Shown here one piece after another: positions 34,202 through 41,524 of a DNA stretch of 46,628 nt. Within the stretch, counting starts at the first letter, position 1. Every line of letters starts with the position of its first letter. This stretch comes from Candidatus Desulfatifera sulfidica (GTDB taxonomy: Bacteria; Desulfobacterota; Desulfobulbia; Desulfobulbales; Desulfocapsaceae): assembly GCA_014381505.1 (NCBI GenBank), contig JACNLK010000084.1:1-46628 (forward strand). The letters run 5' to 3'. The notes below the pieces were generated by a model. It did no database searches and was not told the origin of the DNA. It saw only the letters and a program-made list of their open reading frames with translations. The translations under genes and the position numbers were made by a program.

Positions 34202-35263
34202 ATGGCAGCAAAAACAGACCCGGCCAAAAACAAATCCGGCAGCATCGACAACGCGATCAGCCAGATTCATCGCCAGTTCGGCAAGGGATCAATCATGCGT
34301 TTGGGCAGCCAGGAAAGGATGCAACTCCCAGTCATCTCAACCAGCTGCCTGGGGCTTGACATTGCCCTCGGAGTCGGCGGTCTCCCCAAAGGAAGAATTA
34401 CGGAGATTTATGGCCCTGAATCCTCGGGCAAGACGACCTTGGCTCTGCATGTGGTAGCCGAGGCCCAGAAACTGGGAGGAACGGCTGCCTTCATCGATGC
34501 CGAGCACGCACTGGATACCGAATACGCCAGCCGCCTCGGTGTGGATATCGACAACCTCCTGGTTTCCCAGCCCGACTTTGGCGAACAGGCATTGGAAATT
34601 GCCGAAATCCTGATCCGCTCCGGCGGAGTCGATGTCATCGTTATCGACTCGGTCGCCGCACTGGTTCCCCGAGCCGAAATTGACGGTAATGTGGGCGACT
34701 CTCACGTGGGTCTGCAGGCCCGACTCATGTCGCAGGCCATGCGCAAATTCACAGGCGTTCTCAATCGCAGCAATACGGTCCTGATCTTCATCAATCAGAT
34801 CCGCATGAAGATCGGGGTCATGTTCGGCAGCCCCGAGACGACCACCGGTGGCAATGCGCTCAAGTTTTACTCTTCTCTTCGTCTCGATATCCGCCGAATC
34901 GGTGCCATCAAAGATGCCCAGGAAGTCATCGGCAACCGAACCCGCGTCAAAGTGGTCAAAAACAAGGTGGCACCGCCCTTTAAAGAGCGAGAGTTTGATA
35001 TCATCTACGGAGAAGGGATTTCCAGGAACGGTGATCTCCTCGATCTGGCTGTGGACCAGGACATCGTTGACAAGAGCGGATCCTGGTATTCCTACATGGA
35101 CGAACGTATTGGACAGGGGCGTGAAAACGCAAAGCGCTTTTTGGGCGAACATCCGGAAATGGTCACAGAAATCGAGAACAAGGTCAGAATGGGATTTGGA
35201 CTTCCCCCGACAGGTGAGGCCATGGCAGTGGTAGCAGAGGATTCAGGCCAAGGAACAGAATAA
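34202..35263 (+). CDS. recA: Recombinase RecA
   Basis: A 353-residue strand-exchange protein of normal length, with Walker [10 protein letters not shown] at 71-79, Walker [13 protein letters not shown], and the DNA-binding loops ([32 protein letters not shown] and the following GNALKFYSS). AGGAG precedes the ATG. It forms filaments on single-stranded DNA in repair and SOS control. The 192-bp upstream gap holds direct repeats of GCGTTTA near 34067 and 34089 but no LexA box of a type I can name. RecBCD, its usual loader, is encoded at the right end of the window. Confidence 0.98.
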   Translation: MAAKTDPAKNKSGSIDNAISQIHRQFGKGSIMRLGSQERMQLPVISTSCLGLDIALGVGGLPKGRITEIYGPESSGKTTLALHVVAEAQKLGGTAAFIDAEHALDTEYASRLGVDIDNLLVSQPDFGEQALEIAEILIRSGGVDVIVIDSVAALVPRAEIDGNVGDSHVGLQARLMSQAMRKFTGVLNRSNTVLIFINQIRMKIGVMFGSPETTTGGNALKFYSSLRLDIRRIGAIKDAQEVIGNRTRVKVVKNKVAPPFKEREFDIIYGEGISRNGDLLDLAVDQDIVDKSGSWYSYMDERIGQGRENAKRFLGEHPEMVTEIENKVRMGFGLPPTGEAMAVVAEDSGQGTE

Positions 35264-35277
35264 AAACACACATCGCA

Positions 35278-35313
35278 CCCAGGCTATGCGGCAGCAATAC
35301 CGGATAGTCTGGG
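35278..35313. terminator. Hairpin between convergent recA and nitrilase/HldE genes
   Basis: CCCAGGCTAT (35278-35287) and ATAGTCTGGG (35304-35313) are inverted with one mismatch around a 16-base loop. It sits immediately beyond both stop codons; on the minus strand a TTTTT tract follows about ten bases later. Probably a shared, imperfect terminator. Confidence 0.45.
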
Positions 35314-35314
35314 C

Positions 35315-36604
35315 TCACTCACCCTTGATACGACCAATGAGCCCGGTGGTGGACAAGTCCTGTTCAAAAGAGATACGAACGACACGACCACCATCGGCCT
35401 TGACCTCGGCCGCACCAACGATCTGATCCTCAGCCCAGTCAGCGCCTTTGACCAAAGCCTGCGGCTTGAGCACATTGATCAACGCCAGTGGTGTAGAATC
35501 ATCGAATATGATAATGGCATCAACACAGGAAAGTCCAGCCAGAACACGAGCCCGATCCTGCTGATTGTTCACCGGCCGGTCAGGTCCCTTCAGTTCCCGA
35601 ATCGAACGATCCGAATTCAGACCCAGGATCAAAAAATCACCCTCCTGGCGTGCACGCTCAAGATAGTGCACGTGACCGGCATGGAGAATATCAAAACAAC
35701 CGTTGGTAAAAACAACCCGCTGCCCTAACCGCTGCCGCTGGACAACCTTTTCCCGCCACTCCTCCAGACCACGCAATTTTTGGCCACTGTATCCTTCACC
35801 CGGGTCCAGGGCCACGGTATTGAAACGCTGACGGAGCTGATTCTGACACCGCCAATCCAAGGGAACCACGGCTTCTTCAGGGCCATCTCCGGCTTCGTAG
35901 AGAATAGTTCCGTCCGGGGCGATAATCTGAGAATGGCCAGCCAACTCAACATCACCACAGGGCCCGCATCCGTTACATGACACCAGGTGAATCTGGTTCT
36001 CGATGGCCCGGGCCTGCTGGAGTATACACCATTGTGTCAGGCGGGCAGACGGCCACTGGGCCGAGAGCACGAGAAGATCAGCCCCCTGTCGGCATTGCTC
36101 CCGAGCCAGCTCCGGGAAACGCAGGTCATAACAGACCAGCCCCGCAGCCAGACCACGGCCTGTATCCACCAAGGCCGGAGAATCTCCCGGAGTCAGCCAC
36201 TGATCTTCCTGCCAGAAGGCAAAAAGCCGCTGCTTGCGTATTTGGCCACAGAGACCGTCACCATTGACAAAAAAAAGGGTATTGTAAAGACAAGCACCTG
36301 AAGAACTGTCCTGTTTTTCCACGAGGGAGCCTGCCAGAACCAGTTGTTTTTCAGCTGCCAGTTTGCTCAGGCGCGTCAAAATCCGGGGCGTTTCGGCAGC
36401 GAGTGCATCCAACTGCTCATAAACAAAACCGGTGGACCAGAGTTCAGGGAAAAGAACCAGGCTGCCGACAGGCGCGTCAAGGCGATGCAGACCGGTTTCA
36501 AGGCGTTTCACGTTCGCCCGCCAGTCACCGGGGACAATCTCAAACTGAACAAAACCCAAGGCCGAAAACAACTCATCCGCCACAGACATTCCCCCCATAC
36601 TCAT
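35315..36604 (-). CDS. Fusion: carbon-nitrogen hydrolase (nitrilase family) + HldE C-terminal heptose-1-phosphate adenylyltransferase
   Basis: A 429-residue fusion. Residues about 14-265 are a nitrilase-superfamily amidase with the E-K-C triad: E54 (FPELW), a lysine in QIRKQR near 124, and C158 (LVCYDLRFPEL). Residues about 275-429 are the RfaE2/HldE adenylyltransferase, with GCFDILHAGHVHYL containing the HAGH nucleotide-binding motif at about 308-311. The second half makes ADP-D-glycero-beta-D-manno-heptose for lipopolysaccharide inner core; the first is closest to omega-amidase/YafV-like enzymes. There is no stop or frameshift between them. Start among codons 1, 6 and 8 is uncertain: GGGGGG lies within the first codons and would favour a GTG at codon 8. 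Confidence 0.88.
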   Translation of the reverse strand: MSMGGMSVADELFSALGFVQFEIVPGDWRANVKRLETGLHRLDAPVGSLVLFPELWSTGFVYEQLDALAAETPRILTRLSKLAAEKQLVLAGSLVEKQDSSSGACLYNTLFFVNGDGLCGQIRKQRLFAFWQEDQWLTPGDSPALVDTGRGLAAGLVCYDLRFPELAREQCRQGADLLVLSAQWPSARLTQWCILQQARAIENQIHLVSCNGCGPCGDVELAGHSQIIAPDGTILYEAGDGPEEAVVPLDWRCQNQLRQRFNTVALDPGEGYSGQKLRGLEEWREKVVQRQRLGQRVVFTNGCFDILHAGHVHYLERARQEGDFLILGLNSDRSIRELKGPDRPVNNQQDRARVLAGLSCVDAIIIFDDSTPLALINVLKPQALVKGADWAEDQIVGAAEVKADGGRVVRISFEQDLSTTGLIGRIKGE

Positions 36605-36628
36605 CTCACGTAAACGGCAACAGGAATC

Positions 36629-37381
36629 CTAAACAACCGCATCACTCAATGTTGCCAGACGCGCCATGGCCTCATGGGCCAGGGCAGCCACTGTCGTATC
36701 AACAAATTCCCCCTCCACATACAGCCGGATCATTGTTTCGTCGGCCAACAAGGGTGCAATGGAGTCAGCAGCTGAGTCAGTGAAATCACCGGAGTCACTC
36801 ACATCCGTGCCTGCCAGTAAGCCAAGACAGCGAGCGGCCAACCCTCGAACCACATGATCCTCGGATTTCAGATATGGAATCAAGTCCACAACCACTTGCC
36901 GTTTCAACAACTTGCCGGGCTGCTTTTCAGCCAAACGCCCGACACCCCACAACAGGCCACGCTGCAACGCCGGCAGTTCAAGATAATTGCCATCCTGGAA
37001 GTCCAACGGCCCATCCTCACGCATATAAGAGATCAGCATGTGTATATATTCCTCAAGCAGACGTGGCTCATAGGCCATGATCTCGGCCATGGCCTCGGGT
37101 GCACCCCAGCCAATTCCACCGGACTCGTCGTTGAGGCTCCACAAAAAACGGCGCATAACAATCCGGGCCGCCTCCATTTCCTGTCTGGCCAAACGGGGGA
37201 CAATCTGACCCAAAACACTCACTGCATGCCAGCGCAATTGTTCTTCGCTGCGATACAGGGCAGAAAACAGGGGATTGATCAGATCAGTGGGTGAAAAATC
37301 CTCAAGGGCCGCCATAATGACTTCCAGATCATCATGCGCCAACATGGTCAAAATTTCTGACTTCCTTTGCCTGCTCTTCAT
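36629..37381 (-). CDS. DVU0298-type HEAT-repeat protein
   Basis: A 250-residue all-helical protein that I recognise as the DVU0298 family found in sulfate reducers and relatives, with the signature WSLNDESGGIGWGAPEAMAEI. HEAT-like helical pairs occur throughout. No catalytic motif is present; it is probably a protein-protein interaction scaffold of unknown role. AGGAGG lies five bases before the ATG, and part of that site can be paired into a strong hairpin upstream. It is followed after 24 bp by the nitrilase/HldE fusion, probably in one transcript. Confidence 0.82.
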   Translation of the reverse strand: MKSRQRKSEILTMLAHDDLEVIMAALEDFSPTDLINPLFSALYRSEEQLRWHAVSVLGQIVPRLARQEMEAARIVMRRFLWSLNDESGGIGWGAPEAMAEIMAYEPRLLEEYIHMLISYMREDGPLDFQDGNYLELPALQRGLLWGVGRLAEKQPGKLLKRQVVVDLIPYLKSEDHVVRGLAARCLGLLAGTDVSDSGDFTDSAADSIAPLLADETMIRLYVEGEFVDTTVAALAHEAMARLATLSDAVV

Positions 37382-37388
37382 CGCGCCT

Positions 37389-37438
37389 CCTGCTAGGAAT
37401 AATTACTGACAAAGATGACGTTAATCATTCCCGGCAGG
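37389..37438 (-). promoter_or_regulatory. Long hairpin overlapping the HEAT-protein ribosome binding site
   Basis: Arms 37422-37438 and 37389-37405 pair as a 17-bp stem with two wobble pairs and one mismatch, around a 16-base loop. The 3' arm ends in GCAGG, the first part of the GCAGGAGG ribosome site of the downstream gene. There is no T-run, so it is not an intrinsic terminator; it may limit translation or stabilise the ferritin message. Confidence 0.5.
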
Positions 37439-37457
37439 ATGGCAAGCTCCCCTCTGT

Positions 37458-37964
37458 TCAGTTCACCGGCAGAGTGAAAACCCGTTTGGCCAGTTCTGCA
37501 TCAAGCAGGAACAGAGCACTGGAGTTATCACCGATCAGGCGCAGTTTATCGACAACCGTCCCAACTGTTGCCTCCTCCTCCACCTGCTCGCTCACAAACC
37601 AGTCGAGAAAGGCCTTGGTCGCATGATCACGATTCCCAATGGCCACGTCCATCAAGTTGTTGATCAGATCAGTGACCTTTTTTTCATGGGCCAGGACCTG
37701 TTCAAAACAGGCCAGGGGAGAATCCCATTCCTGCTCCGGACGATCAATGGCGCCAAGCATGGCCTTGCCGCCGCGTTCATGAATGTAATCATAGATCTTC
37801 ATGCCATGAAACATTTCCTCCTGAACCTGTGATCTCATCCAGCTGGCAAAACCATTCAGACTCAGGGATTGAAAATATGACTCCATTCCCAGATAGAAAT
37901 AACTGGAATAAAATTCAGCATTAACCTGTTCATTCAGAGCCTTCTGCATCGCCTCGTTCATCAT
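37458..37964 (-). CDS. Ferritin (non-heme iron storage)
   Basis: A 168-residue four-helix protein of the prokaryotic FtnA type. Ferroxidase-centre residues are visible in NEQVNAEFYSSYFYLGMESYF, in VQEEMFHGMKIYDYIHERGG and in FVSEQVEEEATV. GGAGGAG precedes a tandem ATGATG; the first ATG at 37964 is used. It oxidises and stores iron in the cytoplasm and protects anaerobes against oxygen by removing ferrous iron. No Fur box is evident upstream. The next gene downstream begins 76 bp later after a strong hairpin. Confidence 0.93.
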   Translation of the reverse strand: MMNEAMQKALNEQVNAEFYSSYFYLGMESYFQSLSLNGFASWMRSQVQEEMFHGMKIYDYIHERGGKAMLGAIDRPEQEWDSPLACFEQVLAHEKKVTDLINNLMDVAIGNRDHATKAFLDWFVSEQVEEEATVGTVVDKLRLIGDNSSALFLLDAELAKRVFTLPVN

Positions 37965-38035
37965 CAATCTCCTCCAACAGTATCTCGGTACAGAAACTGG
38001 ACACAAGCACCAGTTTCCGCCCCCTCTTCAGGTGA

Positions 38036-38140
38036 CTTTGAAAAATTATTTTTCGTGAACCACAAAAGACCCACAAGCTTTCAAAATTCCACAACGCCCA
38101 GATCATCCCACTCTGCGCTGAGCAAACAGACTATTTTTCC
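38036..38140 (+). repeat. Doubtful, heavily diverged copy of the dispersed repeat
   Basis: It starts with the exact end sequence CTTTGAAAAAT and contains TTTTTCGTGAAC and later ACAACGCCCAGATC, echoing blocks of the clear copies; the far end ACTATTTTTCC overlaps the thiC stop. The middle does not align well. The first 19 bases contain the perfect palindrome GAAAAAT-T-ATTTTTC. Confidence 0.3.
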
Positions 38141-39468
38141 TCATCCTTTGTGCAGCCGCACCCATCCGTCTTCGCCTTCTCCAGATTCACCTGCGAGCGA
38201 TTAAAGACCTGAATGGCACAATACGATCCACACATGGAACAGGCAGGGGTCTTGTCGCTGCCACCCTCACTGCGGAAACGAGCCGCCTTTTCCGGATCCA
38301 GGGACAACTCAATCTGTCCCTTCCAGTCAAGTTTGCTCCGGCGAATGGCCATGAGGCGGTCACGTTCCAAAGCTCCGGGAACGCCCTTAACCAGGTCGGC
38401 TGCATGGGCGGCAATCTTTGAGGCAATCACACCTTCATGTACATCCTGGACATCCGGCAGCTTAAGATGCTCAGCCGGAGTCACATAACACAGATAATCT
38501 GCACCGGCCGCAGCAGCAATGGCCCCACCAATGGCACCTGTGATATGATCATACCCGGGCGCGATATCGGTCACCAACGGCCCCAGGACATAAAACGGAG
38601 CATTCTTGCACATCTTTTTCTGTAACATTATATTGGCAGTGATCTGATCCATGGGCATGTGACCGGGACCCTCGATGATCACCTGCACACCGGCATCCCA
38701 GGCACGTTCGGTAAGTTCACCCAGATTAATCAACTCCTGGACCTGGTTGCGGTCAGTGGCATCGGCCAGGCAACCAGGTCGGATACCATCACCAAGACTC
38801 AGGGTCACCTCATGCTCCTTGAGGATGGCCAGCAGATCATCAAAGTATTCAAACATGGGGTTTTCTTTCCCATGGTGACTCATCCACTCCAGGGTAAAGG
38901 AACCACCACGGCTGACCACACCCATGACCCGTTTCTGCCGACTGAGTCGTTCCTGGAGATGGCGGTTAATGCCGCAATGGATGGTCATGAAGTCAACCCC
39001 GTCAATGGCCTGTTTCTCGATGACCTTAAACATCTCATCAACGGTGACATCAACGATATTCTTGTTCTGCTGCTCCACGGCCTCGGCGACTGACTGGTAA
39101 ATGGGCACCGTCCCCAGAGGTACCGGGCAGTTGGCAAGAATCTGACGTCGAACGTCATCAAGATCTCCGCCCATGGACAGGTCCATCATGGTGTCAGCAC
39201 CGGCCTTAATGGCCACCCGCACTTTCTCCAGCTCTTCTTCCAGGCTATTGATATCTTTTGAAGAACCAATATTGGCGTTGATTTTGGTCCGGGTGCCCTT
39301 ACCAATACCGATCACCGGATCAAAATCATGATGAATGTTTTTGGTGATGGCAATAGTCCCCTCGGCCACTCCGGCCATGAGCTGCTCCACCGGAATGGCT
39401 TCATTTGCGGCACAGCTCTCAAAGAGAGGTGTCACTTTGCCCTGAATGGCATCTTCACGAATCGACAT
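38131..39468 (-). CDS. thiC: Phosphomethylpyrimidine synthase ThiC
   Basis: A 445-residue radical-SAM enzyme converting aminoimidazole ribotide to HMP phosphate for thiamine. This is the short form without the extra N-terminal domain. The C-terminal cluster motif is CSMCGSYC (C-x2-C-x3-C spacing). GIGKGTRTKINANIGSS near 50, EGPGHMPMDQI and HCGINR are family blocks. The ATG at 39468 lies nine bases after AAGGAG; an ATG two codons upstream is too close to that site. No other thiamine genes are nearby. No TPP riboswitch is visible upstream; instead there is a hairpin followed by TTTT and a dispersed repeat copy. Confidence 0.95.
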   Translation of the reverse strand: MSIREDAIQGKVTPLFESCAANEAIPVEQLMAGVAEGTIAITKNIHHDFDPVIGIGKGTRTKINANIGSSKDINSLEEELEKVRVAIKAGADTMMDLSMGGDLDDVRRQILANCPVPLGTVPIYQSVAEAVEQQNKNIVDVTVDEMFKVIEKQAIDGVDFMTIHCGINRHLQERLSRQKRVMGVVSRGGSFTLEWMSHHGKENPMFEYFDDLLAILKEHEVTLSLGDGIRPGCLADATDRNQVQELINLGELTERAWDAGVQVIIEGPGHMPMDQITANIMLQKKMCKNAPFYVLGPLVTDIAPGYDHITGAIGGAIAAAAGADYLCYVTPAEHLKLPDVQDVHEGVIASKIAAHAADLVKGVPGALERDRLMAIRRSKLDWKGQIELSLDPEKAARFRSEGGSDKTPACSMCGSYCAIQVFNRSQVNLEKAKTDGCGCTKDEEK

Positions 39469-39499
39469 AACCATAGACTCCTTGCTGTAGATATTCAAA

Positions 39500-39519
39500 A
39501 CAGCGGCAGATGCCGCTGT
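39500..39519 (-). promoter_or_regulatory. Terminator-like hairpin in the thiC leader
   Basis: ACAGCGGCA and TGCCGCTGT form a perfect stem with almost no loop, followed on the minus strand by TTTT, about 30 bases before the thiC start codon. If transcription begins further upstream it would act as an attenuator. Confidence 0.45.
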
Positions 39520-39538
39520 CATTTTCCATAAATGGGTA

Positions 39539-39630
39539 CTTTGAAAAATCAGGGTTTTCGTTCAGGAGCAAGGTGCACGAAAAATTTCAAACGCAACGCA
39601 GATCCTGGGTGAAAAGACAATTTTTCAAGG
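39539..39630 (+). repeat. Full copy of the dispersed 92-bp inverted-repeat element (reference copy)
   Basis: Terminal inverted repeats CTTTGAAAAAT (39539-39549) and ATTTTTCAAGG (39620-39630) agree at 10 of 11 positions. Inside them, TTTTCGTTCAGGA (39555-39567) and TCCTGGGTGAAAA (39603-39615) are inverted with 10 of 13 matches. The element has no coding capacity. It lies upstream of thiC, 70 bp from the chosen start. Confidence 0.82.
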
Positions 39631-39835
39631 CAGCCTGATATAATTATTGAGGTATCATCAATAAATTGTAGCCTACCACCTTGTGACAGATACTACTCGC
39701 ATGACATACTGCATGCACCAACTATCCACCCGTTCATCACGAGTTCTGACAAACTGCCCTGTCACCGAAAACAGTACGTACCGACCCATATATAGCCGGT
39801 TCGGCAAATGTTCTCAAGTCTCCTCTCTCGCCAAC
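39631..39835. other. Rest of the gap between thiC and recD
   Basis: No gene is evident. A weak leftward promoter (TTTATT, 17 bases, TATATC) could lie near 39642-39672, which would put the repeat copy inside the thiC leader; the match is too poor to annotate separately. No intrinsic terminator of recD was recognised. Confidence 0.35.
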
Positions 39836-41524
39836 TCAGTTTTCAGGAGACTGTTGCAAAAAGCTCCCCGCTTTTTCCCGGCCCAAGCGCGCACGCAGGC
39901 CGCTCATTCGTACGGCCTGTCGACTGATCGCAGTACAAAAAATTTCCCGGAGAGCTGATACCCGGATCACCCGTTTGGCACGGGTAATGGCCGTATAAAT
40001 CAGCTCTCGACTCAAGACCGGTAAATCATGGTCAGGAAGGAGAAGCAGAACCTCCTCAAACTCCGACCCCTGACTCTTATGAACGGTCATGCCATAGACA
40101 GTCTCAGCCTCGGGGAGCCTGGCCGAGGCAAAACTGCGCAACTGCTCCCCCTGCCCCTCGAACCAGACACGAAAACCGGCAGAAGAATCAGGATCAGGCA
40201 AACAAATACCCACATCTCCGTTATACAGCTCAAGCCGGTAATCATTCCGTCGAATCATAACCGGACGTCCCGCATACCAGTCCCCGCTTGGGCAATCATA
40301 TCCCCTGGCCCGCAAATAACGCTCAACCCCTTCATTCACAGCTGCCACACCACTCCGGCCATGCCGCACCGCACACAGGACTTGAAAACTCCGCAGCTGA
40401 CGAAAAAGCCCAGCCATGGCATCCCCGTCTCCGGGGGAAATGCTTCCTGCCAGGCGCAGATACGGCTCAATACGACCACCGATCTGCTCATAAAGCGAGC
40501 CGGTTAACAGGCCCGACAGAATACCTGAATCATCTCCATACCGGACCAGCATCTGCCAAGCCGCCTCAGCAGAACCTTGATTGACAGCCAGAGACAACTC
40601 TTTAATATGACGTTCAAAACGATATGTACGTAACAGCTCCACAAGACTTGCTGGAAGCGCTGCGACACAGTCACCAAACACAGCACCACTTTCCACCGAA
40701 GACAGTTGATCCCGATCACCAAGGAGAATCAGGCGGGCACCCGGTTTCAGGGCGTCAACCAGCTTACTCATCAGAGCCAGATCGATCATGGATGACTCGT
40801 CCACCACCACCACATCCCAGGGCAGGGGATTATTCTGGTCATAACGAAAAGAGACGGCATGCCGTCGCACCCCAAGCAGACGATGGAGCGTGAAGACCCC
40901 GGCTGGAATTCGCTCACAGATTTCATCGGCAAACGGCAGGTCATTGCGCTGACTGGCAATCGATTCCTGCAGACGCATGGCCGCCTTGCCGGTGGGGGCG
41001 GCAAGAGCAATGGCCGTGTCTGTTCCCTGAAGAGCCAACAGCAGGCCCAGGATCTTCACCACAGTGCTGGTCTTGCCTGTCCCCGGCCCTCCGGCAATCA
41101 GTGCGAGGTGACGACTCAGGGCCAACTCGGCGGCCCGTCGCTGATCACTGATCTTCTCACCAGGTTCAGGTGGAAAACAGCGATCCAGCTGTTCATCACA
41201 ATCGAGCATCACCGGTGCTTGTTCAGCCATGGCCAGTAACTGTCCTGCCAGTTGCTGTTCGTAACAGAAATAACGTTGCAGATACAAACATCGATCCTGC
41301 AAAACCAGTGGAGTGGCCGCAGTATCTGAAACCAGATGAGGAATAACAGACAGCAATTTTTCATCACTGGCATCAATCATTAAACAACTGTGGCCAGCGG
41401 TCAAGGCCGCGGACAACTCCGCTATCAAAAACTCGAACCGGCCCGCCTCACCACCCGATAAACGGGACAGACGCGTCAGGAATCCAGCAAACTGCTGATC
41501 AAATAACAAGGACCTCTGTATCAT
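39836..41524 (-). CDS. recD: Exodeoxyribonuclease V, alpha subunit RecD
   Basis: A 562-residue 5'-3' helicase subunit of RecBCD. The start ATG overlaps the recB stop (TGATG). Walker A GGPGTGKTST is near residue 148, the Walker B/DES motif is VVVVDESSMIDL, and LLGDRDQLSSVESGAVFGD and the C-terminal TVHKSQGSEFEEV and YTAITRAK are superfamily 1 helicase motifs. It is the fast motor on the 5' strand. It is the last gene of the recC-recB-recD order on this strand. Confidence 0.95.
   Translation of the reverse strand: MIQRSLLFDQQFAGFLTRLSRLSGGEAGRFEFLIAELSAALTAGHSCLMIDASDEKLLSVIPHLVSDTAATPLVLQDRCLYLQRYFCYEQQLAGQLLAMAEQAPVMLDCDEQLDRCFPPEPGEKISDQRRAAELALSRHLALIAGGPGTGKTSTVVKILGLLLALQGTDTAIALAAPTGKAAMRLQESIASQRNDLPFADEICERIPAGVFTLHRLLGVRRHAVSFRYDQNNPLPWDVVVVDESSMIDLALMSKLVDALKPGARLILLGDRDQLSSVESGAVFGDCVAALPASLVELLRTYRFERHIKELSLAVNQGSAEAAWQMLVRYGDDSGILSGLLTGSLYEQIGGRIEPYLRLAGSISPGDGDAMAGLFRQLRSFQVLCAVRHGRSGVAAVNEGVERYLRARGYDCPSGDWYAGRPVMIRRNDYRLELYNGDVGICLPDPDSSAGFRVWFEGQGEQLRSFASARLPEAETVYGMTVHKSQGSEFEEVLLLLPDHDLPVLSRELIYTAITRAKRVIRVSALREIFCTAISRQAVRMSGLRARLGREKAGSFLQQSPEN

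Noticed and set aside
39469-39835. TPP riboswitch expected before thiC
   Set aside because: I found no CUGAGA or CCUGAUC-type core on the minus strand; only the repeat and a short stem are present.
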